A stretch of 64,000 nucleotides of DNA from Vibrio sp. RE88 (lineage in GTDB: Bacteria > Pseudomonadota > Gammaproteobacteria > Enterobacterales > Vibrionaceae). A program made the translations under genes and the position numbers. Shown here in pieces: positions 36,330 through 45,262 of this stretch; positions within the stretch are counted from its first letter, which is position 1, and each line of letters opens with the position of its first letter. The notes beneath the pieces are model-generated. The model was not told the DNA's origin. It saw only the letters and a program-made list of their open reading frames with translations, and searched no databases. Location: positions 372,001 through 436,000 of the forward strand of contig NZ_VTYQ01000005.1 in assembly GCF_013113835.1 (NCBI RefSeq). The letters are read 5' to 3'.

Positions 36330-36517
36330 TTTTTTCGTGAATACGGCTGTGAGTCCTATTCAGCTGTTTCAATCGTTATGTTTTCAAAATTACAAAACAG
36401 GTTTTGCGGGTTTGAAAAATATTTTTTATCGGTGTCGGTGAGAAACTATATGTTGATGTTCGAATTCTGACCAGTCGAATTGTTTCTCAATTGTTAAAAC
36501 TGTTATCGCGATCTCAC

Positions 36518-36533
36518 TGAAACTTATATTTCA
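36518..36533. promoter_or_regulatory. Predicted IolR operator (centre)
   Basis: TGAAACTTATATTTCA, matching TGAAAY-N4-RTTTCA, near the middle of the divergent region. Confidence 0.6.
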
Positions 36534-36626
36534 ATACGATGTTCTTTATTAAACATATGATATTTAAGTTTTTAATGATTTTTGTGACCTGATTCTGATA
36601 TTTGTGTTAATTGAGTCTTTCATTTG

Positions 36627-36642
36627 TGGAATTTTTGTTTCA
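36627..36642. promoter_or_regulatory. Predicted IolR operator, one mismatch
   Basis: TGGAATTTTTGTTTCA, one base off the consensus in the left arm. Confidence 0.5.
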
Positions 36643-36775
36643 GCGGAAAATATTGAGTGGCATTTTGATAAATATTTTTCATTTTTTGTGTTTGTTAGAA
36701 ATGAAAAGAATGGATTTGAGTAAAAAACGGCCATGGATCACAGTCTGGATTTTGTGTTTCATTTTTCATTGAAAA

Positions 36776-36791
36776 TGAAATAAATGTTTCG
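36776..36791. promoter_or_regulatory. Predicted IolR operator (iolC side)
   Basis: TGAAATAAATGTTTCG, last base off consensus, about 100 bases upstream of iolC. A further half site (TGAAAC) follows near 36812. Confidence 0.55.
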
Positions 36792-36889
36792 TATAAAGGT
36801 TGTGAAACACAAATAACCTTATTCGGCGATAGTTGGAAACTGGGTTGGTGTCCCCGGTTAAACAAGCAAAGTATTAAAGGAGTAACCAA

Positions 36890-38806
36890 ATGAAGGCCAT
36901 CGATAAGAAACTCGATCTTATATGTATGGGGCGCGTGGCCGTTGACCTGTATGGACAACAGATTGGTGCCCGTCTAGAAGACATGGGATCGTTCGCAAAA
37001 TATCTCGGTGGATCATCGGGCAATGTTGCCTACGGTACGGCGCGTCAGGGCTTGAAGTCATCTATGCTAGCGCGTGTTGGTGATGAACATATGGGCCGAT
37101 TCGTGCGTGAAGAGCTGCAACGGCTCGGCGTAGACACCAGCCATTTGATCACCGATCAGCAGCGCTTGACCGCGTTGGTGATTTTAGGGATCAAAGATGA
37201 GGACACGTTTCCACTGATTTTTTATCGTGATAACTGCGCAGACATGGCAATTACGTCTGACGATGTAAGCGAAGAATATATCGCTTCAGCCCGTTGTCTG
37301 GCGATCACAGGCACGCATTTGTCTCATCCCCAGACCAGAGAAGCAGTGCTAACCGCACTGAAATATGCCCGAAAACATGGTGTAAAAACAGCACTGGATA
37401 TCGATTACCGACCAGTATTGTGGGGGCTGACTTCCATTGGTGATGGTGAAACACGTTATATTGAGTCAGAAAACGTTACAGCATCACTTAAAGAGGTGCT
37501 GGGATTATTTGACCTTATTGTCGGTACAGAAGAAGAATTCCATATCGCAGGGGGATCGGAAGATACACTGCAAGCGTTGAAGAGTGTACGTGAAGTATCG
37601 GATGCGGAACTGGTCTGCAAACGAGGGCCACTTGGCTGTTCAGTATTTAGTGGTGAACTGCCAGACGATCTCGACGGTGGTATCAATGCTCGCGGCGTAA
37701 GAGTTGAAGTACTTAATGTGCTCGGAGCTGGGGATGCATTTATGTCTGGGTTGTTGCGTGGCTACCTCAATGGTGAGAGTTGGCAGCAGTCTTGCGCGTA
37801 TGCAAATGCGTGTGGTGCGCTGGTGGTTTCAAGGCACGGCTGTGCACCGGCAATGCCAAGCAAAGAGGAACTGGACGATTATCTGGCGCGAGCAGAAGAG
37901 GTACCGCGTCCGGATCTTGACTCACACCTTAATCATCTTCATCGAGTAACAACGCGAGATAAAGAGTGGGATGAGCTGTGTGTGCTGGCGTTCGATCACC
38001 GTATTCAATTTGTCGATATGGCGCGTTCAGTTGGTGCTGATATTAGTCGGATTTCTCCCCTTAAAGAGTTGATATATAAAGCCAGTCAGGAAGTGGCGTG
38101 TGAGGCCGACTTGCAAGGTAAAGCTGGTTTATTGTGCGATGGCTCTTTCGGTCAATCGGTATTGAATCAGGTTACGGGTAGCGGTTGGTGGATAGGGCGT
38201 CCAGTCGAGCTACCGGGTTCGCGCCCACTAGAACTCGAGCACGGTAACATCGGTTCACAATTGATCGACTGGCCACTTGAGCATGTCGTTAAGTGTTTGG
38301 TGTTCTTCCACCCTGAAGACAATCATGCGTTGCGTTTGGAGCAGGAAAAACAGGTGCAGGAAGTCTACACCGCCTGCTGCAAATCTGGCCATGAAATGCT
38401 ACTGGAAATTATTCTACCCGCCGACATGGAGCGCGATGACGCCCTTTACCTTCGCGCCATGCAGCGCTTCTATAACCTAGGTGTGAAACCTGACTGGTGG
38501 AAGCTTCCACCGATGCAAACAGAAAGCTGGCAAACGGCTGAGGCACTGATCAACGAGCGCGATACGCATTGTCGAGGCGTTGTGTTACTCGGGTTAGATG
38601 CACCGGAAGAGGTGTTGCGTGAAGGCTTTAAGCAAGCTGCGCAGAATAATGTGGTCAAAGGCTTTGCGGTAGGGCGAACCATCTTTGGTCAGCCATCTCG
38701 AGCCTGGTTAGCTAATGAGATTGATGATCAAACACTCATCGACCAGATTAAACGTAATTACCACAATCTGATAAGTCTGTGGCGTGAACGTGGTCAGGAG
38801 GGTTAA
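36890..38806 (+). CDS. iolC: Bifunctional IolC: 5-dehydro-2-deoxygluconokinase with C-terminal DUF2090 domain
   Basis: A 638-residue fusion. Residues about 1-330 are a PfkB-type kinase (KYLGGSSGNVAYGTARQG near the start, NVLGAGDAFMSGLLRGYL with the catalytic Asp). It phosphorylates 5-dehydro-2-deoxy-D-gluconate (DKG). Residues about 340-635 form a DUF2090 domain, an aldolase-like barrel (VLAFDHRIQFVDMAR). No iolJ aldolase gene lies nearby, so DUF2090 may split DKG-6-phosphate into malonate semialdehyde and DHAP; this is inference. AAAGGAG precedes the ATG. First gene of iolCDEA. Confidence 0.94.
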   Translation: MKAIDKKLDLICMGRVAVDLYGQQIGARLEDMGSFAKYLGGSSGNVAYGTARQGLKSSMLARVGDEHMGRFVREELQRLGVDTSHLITDQQRLTALVILGIKDEDTFPLIFYRDNCADMAITSDDVSEEYIASARCLAITGTHLSHPQTREAVLTALKYARKHGVKTALDIDYRPVLWGLTSIGDGETRYIESENVTASLKEVLGLFDLIVGTEEEFHIAGGSEDTLQALKSVREVSDAELVCKRGPLGCSVFSGELPDDLDGGINARGVRVEVLNVLGAGDAFMSGLLRGYLNGESWQQSCAYANACGALVVSRHGCAPAMPSKEELDDYLARAEEVPRPDLDSHLNHLHRVTTRDKEWDELCVLAFDHRIQFVDMARSVGADISRISPLKELIYKASQEVACEADLQGKAGLLCDGSFGQSVLNQVTGSGWWIGRPVELPGSRPLELEHGNIGSQLIDWPLEHVVKCLVFFHPEDNHALRLEQEKQVQEVYTACCKSGHEMLLEIILPADMERDDALYLRAMQRFYNLGVKPDWWKLPPMQTESWQTAEALINERDTHCRGVVLLGLDAPEEVLREGFKQAAQNNVVKGFAVGRTIFGQPSRAWLANEIDDQTLIDQIKRNYHNLISLWRERGQEG

Positions 38807-38809
38807 AGA

Positions 38810-40657
38810 ATGGCGAATACAATCCGACTGACCATGGCACAAGCGTTGGTGAAGTTTATGCAGGCGCAGAAAGTGGAAGTAGATGGTCAACTGAAACCGA
38901 TATTTGAAGGCGTGTTTGCCATCTTTGGCCATGGCAATGTTGCAGGCTTAGGAGAGGCGTTGTTCCACGTGAATGATGAACTGCCAACCTATCGCGCGCA
39001 CAATGAACAAGCAATGGCGCACAGTGCGATTGCCTTTGCAAAAGCCAACAATCGCCGCCGCATGATGGCAGCAACAACATCAGTTGGTCCGGGCGCGTTG
39101 AACATGGTAACTGCTGCGGCTTTGGCACACGTTAACCGTTTACCCGTCTTGCTTTTACCGGGTGATACGTTTGCGACTCGCGAACCGGATCCCGTCCTTC
39201 AACAAGTCGAAGACTGGAGTGACGCCACCATCACGCCGAACGATTGCTTTAAGCCAGTGAGCCGCTTTTTTGATCGCATTACTCGCCCTGAGCAGTTGTT
39301 GAATAGCTTACCTCAGGCAATACGCGTACTGACCGATCCGGTTGAATGTGGCCCTGTGACGCTTTCTCTTCCTCAGGATGTGCAGACCATGGCGTTTGAT
39401 TACCCTGAACATTTCTTTGCAGAAAAAGTCCATCGGATACGCCGACCAGGAGCAGATGAGCATGAACTCCAACTTGCTATTGAGACCATAGCGCAGGCTA
39501 AGCAGCCGCTGGTGATCGCGGGTGGAGGCATTCATTACGCAGAAGCAACCCAGGAGTTCAGCGACTTTGTCGAAGCCTTTGGTTTGCCCGTCGGTGAAAC
39601 ACAAGCAGGCAAAGGCGCATTGGCCTGGGATCACCCGAGTAATCTGGGGTCGATTGGAGTTACGGGATCAGAAGCCGTCAATACACTCGCCAGTGAGGCA
39701 GACGTTGTCATCGCTGTCGGGACTCGCTTGCAGGACTTCACTTCCAGCTCTCGTGCGTTATTCCGCTCTGATGCCAAAATTGTGTCACTCAACGTCAATG
39801 GATTCGATGCGACCAAGCACTACAGTGCCCCTTTGGTTGCTGACGCCAAACGTACCTTGCCACAGCTCAGTAGTGGTCTGATTGGCTGGAACATTTGCCC
39901 TGACTGGAAGAGCAAAGCGGAATCACTGCGATTGAAATGGAATGAAACCGTCGAGATTGCGATGACTGATCGCCAAAGCGAGTTACCCACCGATGCGGAA
40001 GTGATTGGCGCTGTTAACCGTGCCGCGCAGGAGAAAGACATTATTGTCTGCGCGGCAGGCGGCCTTCCGGGTGAGTTGCATAAATTGTGGCGGACACGTT
40101 ACGACAAGGGCTACCACCTTGAGTATGGTTTTTCGTGCATGGGGTACGAAATCGCTGGGGGGCTTGGCGTCAAAATGGCGAAGCCTGATTCAGAGGTTTT
40201 CGTCATGGTGGGTGATGGCTCATATCTGATGCTTAACTCTGAAATCGCCACCTCGGTGATGTTAGGTCAGAAGCTGGTTGTGGTGGTGTTAGATAACCGC
40301 GGTTATGGATGTATAAACCGCCTTCAGCAAGCTTGTGGCGGTGCGGGTTTCAATAATCTGCTTCAGGATTGTAATACCGTTGAGGCGGGGGCACCGAAGA
40401 CCGACTTCGCCGGACACGCTCGCTCACTTGGCGCTAGCGCAGAAAAAGTGGGCAACGTCGCTGAACTGGAGCAGGCGTTGATTCGCGCGAAGGCCACAGA
40501 CAATACGTATGTCATCACGCTGGATACCGATCCGCTCAGTACCACTGAATCTGGTGGTTCATGGTGGGAGGTCGCTGTGCCAGAAGTCTCAGTTCGTGAG
40601 CCAGTGAGAGAAGCGCGTAAACGCTACGAAGCGGCCAAGAAACATCAGGTTATCTAA
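38810..40657 (+). CDS. iolD: 3D-trihydroxycyclohexane-1,2-dione hydrolase
   Basis: A 615-residue thiamine-diphosphate enzyme that opens the ring of THcHDO to 5-deoxyglucuronate. It has the three TPP-fold domains: the N-terminal one with the catalytic Glu region, a central one, and a C-terminal one with the TPP-binding GDGSYLMLNSEI...DNRGYGCINRLQ motif. It starts 3 bp after iolC, with GGAGGG as ribosome site inside the iolC end. Confidence 0.95.
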   Translation: MANTIRLTMAQALVKFMQAQKVEVDGQLKPIFEGVFAIFGHGNVAGLGEALFHVNDELPTYRAHNEQAMAHSAIAFAKANNRRRMMAATTSVGPGALNMVTAAALAHVNRLPVLLLPGDTFATREPDPVLQQVEDWSDATITPNDCFKPVSRFFDRITRPEQLLNSLPQAIRVLTDPVECGPVTLSLPQDVQTMAFDYPEHFFAEKVHRIRRPGADEHELQLAIETIAQAKQPLVIAGGGIHYAEATQEFSDFVEAFGLPVGETQAGKGALAWDHPSNLGSIGVTGSEAVNTLASEADVVIAVGTRLQDFTSSSRALFRSDAKIVSLNVNGFDATKHYSAPLVADAKRTLPQLSSGLIGWNICPDWKSKAESLRLKWNETVEIAMTDRQSELPTDAEVIGAVNRAAQEKDIIVCAAGGLPGELHKLWRTRYDKGYHLEYGFSCMGYEIAGGLGVKMAKPDSEVFVMVGDGSYLMLNSEIATSVMLGQKLVVVVLDNRGYGCINRLQQACGGAGFNNLLQDCNTVEAGAPKTDFAGHARSLGASAEKVGNVAELEQALIRAKATDNTYVITLDTDPLSTTESGGSWWEVAVPEVSVREPVREARKRYEAAKKHQVI

Positions 40658-40667
40658 GGAAACAATC

Positions 40668-41564
40668 ATGACAGTACAACTAGGAATTAATCCACTGACG
40701 TGGACGAACGATGACTTGCCGTCTCTTGGGGCTGAAACACCACTTGAAACGTGTTTGTCGGAAGGAAAACTGGCAGGTTTTGCCGGATTTGAACTAGGCA
40801 ATAAATTCCCGCGTGAAGTTAGCCAGTTAGGGCCAATCCTAGCCGGACACGAGTTGCAATTAGTCTCTGGCTGGTACTCTGGCGAGTTGCTGACTCGTAG
40901 TGTTGAAGAAGAGATTGAAGCCGCACAGCCTCATCTAACGTTACTGCGTGAACTCGGTGCAAAAGTCATGGTGTTTGCCGAAGTGACAGGCTGCATTCAT
41001 GGTGATCAAACAACATCAGCGCATTTACGTCCTCATTTCCCAGAAGATAAATGGCAGGAGTATGGCGAAAAACTGTCTGAGTTTGCCAGATACACCCAAA
41101 GTCAGGGTGTTCAAATTGCCTATCACCACCATATGGGAACGGTTATCGAGTCGGCACAAGACATCGACAATCTAATGATGCACACCGATAAGGAAGTTGG
41201 GCTGCTTTTGGATACCGGACATCTCACTTTTGCTGGTGCGGATCCGCTTGCTGTTGCTCAGCGCTGGGCTCATCGTATCAACCATGTTCACACCAAGGAC
41301 GTGCGTCTCGATGTTCTGGCAGACGTCAAGAACCGTAAGACCAGCTTTCTTGATGCGGTATTGGATGGCGTATTTACCGTGCCCGGTGATGGTGGGATTG
41401 ATTTCCCACCCGTATTGAAACTGCTGGCAGAAAACGGTTATCAGGGCTGGCTAGTGGTGGAAGCGGAGCAAGATCCATCGGTGGCACATCCGCTGACTTA
41501 CGCCAAATTAGGATTCAAAAATTTACATCAATTTGCCTCTGATGCTGGTTTGTTTAATCAGTAG
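40668..41564 (+). CDS. iolE: Inosose dehydratase
   Basis: A 298-residue TIM-barrel enzyme of the AP-endonuclease-2 superfamily. Metal-binding residues are visible in VIESAQD, LLLDTGHLTFAG, HVHTKDVR and WLVVEAEQDP. It dehydrates 2-keto-myo-inositol to THcHDO. It lies 10 bp after iolD; AAGGAAAC precedes the ATG. Confidence 0.95.
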   Translation: MTVQLGINPLTWTNDDLPSLGAETPLETCLSEGKLAGFAGFELGNKFPREVSQLGPILAGHELQLVSGWYSGELLTRSVEEEIEAAQPHLTLLRELGAKVMVFAEVTGCIHGDQTTSAHLRPHFPEDKWQEYGEKLSEFARYTQSQGVQIAYHHHMGTVIESAQDIDNLMMHTDKEVGLLLDTGHLTFAGADPLAVAQRWAHRINHVHTKDVRLDVLADVKNRKTSFLDAVLDGVFTVPGDGGIDFPPVLKLLAENGYQGWLVVEAEQDPSVAHPLTYAKLGFKNLHQFASDAGLFNQ

Positions 41565-41585
41565 AACAGGGAAGGAGCTCGATAA

Positions 41586-43097
41586 ATGGAAACGGTTCAG
41601 AATTTTATTAATGGTCAGCTAAGCGAAAGTCATACTGGTCGCTTCGCACCAGTATTTAACCCCGCGACGGGCGAACAAAGTCGTCAGGTCGTGTTAAGTT
41701 CAGCTGCGGAAACCGCAGAAGCGATTGCTGTAGCTGAGAGGGCTTTCTCTCTATGGGCGAAGACACCGCCTCTCAAACGTGCCCGTGTGATGTTCAAATT
41801 CAAAGCATTACTTGAACAAAACATGGATCGTTTGGCGCGAGTGATCTCCAACGAGCACGGTAAAGTCTATTCAGACGCTGTTGGAGAGGTGACGCGTGGT
41901 CTGGAAGTGGTTGAGTTCGCATGTGGCATACCACATCTTCAAAAAGGGGAGCATTCAGCCAACGTGGGGACGGGTGTCGACAGCCACTCACTGATGCAAC
42001 CTCTGGGTGTGTGTGCGGGTATCACGCCGTTTAATTTCCCAGCTATGGTACCAATGTGGATGTTCCCAGTTGCCCTTGCGACAGGTAACACCTTTGTCCT
42101 TAAGCCATCGGAAAAAGACCCGAGTATGGCCCTGATTATGGCTGAACTACTGAAAGAAGCAGGGTTGCCTGACGGGGTGTTCAACGTTGTTAATGGCGAC
42201 AAAGAAGCGGTGGACGTACTGCTTACAGACCCTAGAGTTCAAGCCGTCAGTTTTGTTGGTTCGACGCCAATTGCCGAGTATATCTACAGCACCGCTTCTG
42301 CACACGGTAAGCGCTGTCAGGCATTAGGGGGAGCCAAGAACCATTGCGTGCTAATGCCGGATGCAGACCTTGATATGGCAGCTAACGCTATCATGGGGGC
42401 GGCCTTTGGTGCCGCAGGAGAACGTTGCATGGCGTTGTCAGTGGCGGTTGTGGTCGGCGATGAAACCGGTGACAAGCTCATTGCTCAGCTCGAAGAGAAG
42501 ATCGCGCAAATGCGTGTCGGGCCGGGTATCGTAGACGGGCCAGAAAATGACATGGGGCCTGTGATCTCAGCTCCGCACAAAGCGAAGATTTGTGACTACA
42601 TCACATCAGGTGAACAACAGGGCGCCAAGCTAGTGGTTGATGGTCGTGATTTTGTGGTGGAAGGACACGAAACAGGTTACTTTGTTGGCCCGACGCTGAT
42701 CGACAATGTTTCACCAGACATGACGATCTACAAAGAAGAAATCTTTGGTCCCGTTTTGTCGGTAGTGCGCGTTGAAGACTACGAGACAGCGCTGGACCTA
42801 ATCAATCGTCACGAGTACGGCAATGGAACCGCAATATTTACCCGTGATGGTGAAACGGCTCGTCAGTTTGGTGAAGACGTGCTGGCTGGCATGGTTGGAG
42901 TGAACGTGCCTATTCCAGTACCTATGGCGTTCCACAGCTTCGGCGGCTGGAAGCGTTCGGTGTTTGGCCCACTCAATGTCCACGGCAATGATGGTGTTCG
43001 TTTCTACACCCGAATGAAGACGGTAACAAGCCGTTGGCCTACGGGCGTGAGACTCGAACAACATGCGAGTGCCTTTACTATGCCGACCATGGAATAA
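41586..43097 (+). CDS. iolA: (Methyl)malonate-semialdehyde dehydrogenase, CoA-acylating
   Basis: A 503-residue aldehyde dehydrogenase of the MmsA/IolA group. The catalytic Cys is in FGAAGERCMALSVAV; the NAD site includes GSTPIAEYIY. It converts malonate semialdehyde to acetyl-CoA and CO2, the last step of inositol breakdown. GAAGGAG precedes the ATG. Last gene of the iolCDEA operon, followed by a strong terminator. Confidence 0.95.
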   Translation: METVQNFINGQLSESHTGRFAPVFNPATGEQSRQVVLSSAAETAEAIAVAERAFSLWAKTPPLKRARVMFKFKALLEQNMDRLARVISNEHGKVYSDAVGEVTRGLEVVEFACGIPHLQKGEHSANVGTGVDSHSLMQPLGVCAGITPFNFPAMVPMWMFPVALATGNTFVLKPSEKDPSMALIMAELLKEAGLPDGVFNVVNGDKEAVDVLLTDPRVQAVSFVGSTPIAEYIYSTASAHGKRCQALGGAKNHCVLMPDADLDMAANAIMGAAFGAAGERCMALSVAVVVGDETGDKLIAQLEEKIAQMRVGPGIVDGPENDMGPVISAPHKAKICDYITSGEQQGAKLVVDGRDFVVEGHETGYFVGPTLIDNVSPDMTIYKEEIFGPVLSVVRVEDYETALDLINRHEYGNGTAIFTRDGETARQFGEDVLAGMVGVNVPIPVPMAFHSFGGWKRSVFGPLNVHGNDGVRFYTRMKTVTSRWPTGVRLEQHASAFTMPTME

Positions 43098-43120
43098 GTG
43101 ACTTCTCCGACTCACTTACA

Positions 43121-43152
43121 AAAATCCCAGCATAAATCGCTGGGATTTTTTA
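43121..43152 (+). terminator. Terminator of iolCDEA
   Basis: ATCCCAGC and GCTGGGAT (7-base loop) followed by T6. A-run upstream makes it usable on both strands, although the convergent DUF2867 gene ends 34 bases away. Confidence 0.9.
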
Positions 43153-43185
43153 TGTTCAAATGCCTGAGAGTGGGGTAAGCAGACC

Positions 43186-43689
43186 CTAAGTGTTGACCCT
43201 TTTAAGCATTGCGCGAATGCTAGCAGCGGCGATCAACTTATGAAAAGGAATGATCGCCAACAAGTACGCGTAACCAATCCATGTCCGAGTATTGACTAAA
43301 GTGGAGAGCGTGAACCGCCCCGGAGCGAGCTTGACTACTGAAAGGGAGACCTGCATATGTTTGTCCTCACTGGTGCAAATGATCTCTGTCTCTGAGAGTA
43401 ATTCGACTTGATGTAATCCGATGCCTTGTCCCTGCCGTAAATCTTCGACCTGTAACGTCATCCTTTCTGCTGACGCAGCGAAGCCTAACGGAGCGACCAA
43501 ACGGTTTCTCAGCGCCATCAGTGTTTCAACGATGTGTGGAAGATGGCCAAATACATCCACGTAAACCTGACTGGGGGAGCGTTGTTGGTCTGGGATCTCA
43601 AAGCTCAATGCGTCACAAAAGCCCCGTTTCTTTAAGCGCCCAACCAGTGCACTTTGTGCTGGGAGCTCACTGCTTGCGAGTGTTTTCAT
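43186..43689 (-). CDS. DUF2867 family protein
   Basis: A 167-residue protein fitting DUF2867 (SRPBCC-like; related to C-terminal parts of some short-chain reductases). The C-terminal part has a hydrophobic stretch (WIGYAYLLAIIPFHKLIAAASI). The start at 43689 shares ATGA with the upstream 64-residue gene's stop, which fixes it over the longer frame. Function unknown. Confidence 0.75.
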   Translation of the reverse strand: MKTLASSELPAQSALVGRLKKRGFCDALSFEIPDQQRSPSQVYVDVFGHLPHIVETLMALRNRLVAPLGFAASAERMTLQVEDLRQGQGIGLHQVELLSETEIICTSEDKHMQVSLSVVKLAPGRFTLSTLVNTRTWIGYAYLLAIIPFHKLIAAASIRAMLKRVNT

Positions 43690-43883
43690 CATCCCTCCTG
43701 CATCATCTGTTTTAACGCGTCTCTTACTTCCGAGCCTCCAATGAGAGCGAGAAACAAAAGGCCTCCCGGGATCAACAGCGCCATCATTATCGGCCTTAAT
43801 ACGTAGGAGAAACAAAACAAGCTCGGCATAAATACCAACCACTGGCCTAATAGAGCCACGACTTTCTTGAGGTTATCTTCCAT
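43689..43883 (-). CDS. Small membrane protein, 64 residues
   Basis: One or two membrane segments (about residues 12-30 and 31-50) and charged ends. Coupled to DUF2867 by an ATGA overlap. It lies directly downstream of the tandem palindromes and so is the first gene of a TetR-controlled pair. Family not recognised. Confidence 0.7.
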   Translation of the reverse strand: MEDNLKKVVALLGQWLVFMPSLFCFSYVLRPIMMALLIPGGLLFLALIGGSEVRDALKQMMQEG

Positions 43884-43904
43884 TGCAGTCTTTCCAAATT
43901 ACAA

Positions 43905-43922
43905 AATTGAGCGTGCTCAATT
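43905..43922. promoter_or_regulatory. TetR-type operator, copy 1
   Basis: AATTGAGCGTGCTCAATT, 8-base arms with a 2-base centre. Second copy 21 bases further (centre to centre), which puts both on one face of the helix. Confidence 0.7.
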
Positions 43923-43925
43923 AAT

Positions 43926-43943
43926 AAATGAGCGCGCTCAATT
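43926..43943. promoter_or_regulatory. TetR-type operator, copy 2
   Basis: AAATGAGCGCGCTCAATT, one mismatch between arms. Located between the divergent TetR and small membrane protein genes. Confidence 0.7.
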
Positions 43944-44000
43944 TGTCAACTTGTCTGGGTAGAGGTATGATCTGGCAGCAATATTTTGGGTGAAAAGAGC

Positions 44001-44525
44001 ATGGGAAAAAGAGAACAAACGAGAGAGCGGATTCTTAGCGCGGCATGGAAATTGTTTGAAACGCAGGGGTATCAGGAAACGTCTACGCGTCAGATAGCAA
44101 GGCAAGCGGGAGTGGCAGATGGCACGGTCTTTAGCCACTTTGAAAACAAGCTCGCGATATTGCGTGAAGGCATGCTAAACCAGCTAACTCAGCTTGCTGA
44201 ACAAGGCTTGGCCAACCCTGTGAACGATGCGATGGAAATGGGGATGCAGTTTGCGACAACGTATTACGGTTACTATTTTTCCAATGTGAACCTGAGCCGA
44301 GCGCTGCTTAAAGAAGTGGTCTGGGATATGGACTACTACCAGTCTTATAATGATGCGGTGTTTGCAAACTCGAATTTGCCGGCCAACGTGGCAGAGAAAA
44401 TGCCGCTGATTATGGACTGCTATTTTATGACTCTGATTACTCACTTGAGCAAACCAGAACCCACTTTAGAAGCTGCCCTGAAAGAACTTGAAGGCAAATA
44501 CCGCACTATATTGAATATCGGGTAG
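44001..44525 (+). CDS. TetR family regulator
   Basis: A 174-residue TetR repressor. The N-terminal HTH is clear (RERILSAAWKLFETQGYQETSTRQIARQAGVADGTVFSHFENK). I chose the ATG at 44001 over the TTG at 43986. It is divergent from the 64-residue membrane protein and DUF2867 genes, with two palindromes between, so it probably represses both sides. Ligand unknown. Confidence 0.92.
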   Translation: MGKREQTRERILSAAWKLFETQGYQETSTRQIARQAGVADGTVFSHFENKLAILREGMLNQLTQLAEQGLANPVNDAMEMGMQFATTYYGYYFSNVNLSRALLKEVVWDMDYYQSYNDAVFANSNLPANVAEKMPLIMDCYFMTLITHLSKPEPTLEAALKELEGKYRTILNIG

Positions 44526-44587
44526 TTGAGGTCAGAGCAGCTTCGCTCTAGGAGCATGAAATCTGACGGTTATTGATAGTATTTTTG

Positions 44588-44974
44588 TTATTCCCACTGA
44601 TTGACATCAAGTGCGGTTGAAAAGTCTTCGCGTTGAGGGTGCACAACACAAAACCTATGACCAGTTGGTGCTTCCATCACTACCCATCGTGGGAATCGCT
44701 TTACAACTGTAGCTCCTAAGGCATTAAGGCGAATGACTTCGGCTTCAATATTATCTGTCTCTATATCAAAATGAAGCCGACTCGGATGATCCACTTTTTG
44801 TATCAGGATATGAGGATGGCCTTGCTTGGTATCTAGGCTTGAATATCGTTCAGCCCACTGCTCATCTGAGCGTTTGCAACTCAACCCCAAAGCACCCTCC
44901 CAAAATGTATTCGCATGCTCTATGTCGTCCACTTCATTATCTATAACGATTGCTGCTAACCGACTGCGGTGCAT
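44588..44974 (-). CDS. VOC family (glyoxalase-like) protein
   Basis: A 128-residue protein with two beta-alpha-beta-beta-beta modules. Candidate metal ligands lie in LAAIVIDNEVDDIEHANTFWEGALGL, RLHFDIETDN and EAPTGHRFCVVHPQ. The family includes glyoxalases, dioxygenases and resistance proteins; the substrate is unknown. It stands alone. Confidence 0.85.
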   Translation of the reverse strand: MHRSRLAAIVIDNEVDDIEHANTFWEGALGLSCKRSDEQWAERYSSLDTKQGHPHILIQKVDHPSRLHFDIETDNIEAEVIRLNALGATVVKRFPRWVVMEAPTGHRFCVVHPQREDFSTALDVNQWE

Positions 44975-45211
44975 AACTTCTTCCTTGTTTGTCTGCGTTG
45001 AAAAAATGCTAGCACAATAGCTATGCCTTAAACTGAGTGAATCTCACAAATGCTTTGTGTTGAACCTTGGTTGTGAGTGCGAACTTATCGAAACACCCAG
45101 CTGCTTACATTTGCGATTCGAGCGGAGCAAGTGCGTCAATTATTAGGTCGACCCTTAAAAGAACGTTCAACTATTTACTCAATGAACTTATATAGGCATA
45201 GTAGCCATAAA

Positions 45212-45229
45212 AGTGACTGAGTGGTCACT
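45212..45229. promoter_or_regulatory. TetR-type palindrome before the second chemoreceptor
   Basis: AGTGACTGAGTGGTCACT. Its core, including the TGAGTG centre, is identical to the site at 48974-49001 before the efflux operon. It lies 33 bases upstream of the chemoreceptor ATG. Confidence 0.7.
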
Positions 45230-45262
45230 ATTGATTTGATAAGCATTGACGAGCGAGAAAAT

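Larger units (their letters stand above)
36275..36889. other. Divergent regulatory region between the transporter and iolCDEA
   Basis: 615 bases, strongly AT-rich, with no gene. It holds at least four TGAAAY-N4-RTTTCA-like palindromes and so appears to be the control region of both arms of the locus. AAGGAG lies before iolC. Confidence 0.6.

Noticed and set aside
45221..45262. GTG start of the second chemoreceptor at 45221
   Set aside because: It lies inside the TetR palindrome, and the ATG at 45263 leads directly into the signal-anchor sequence.
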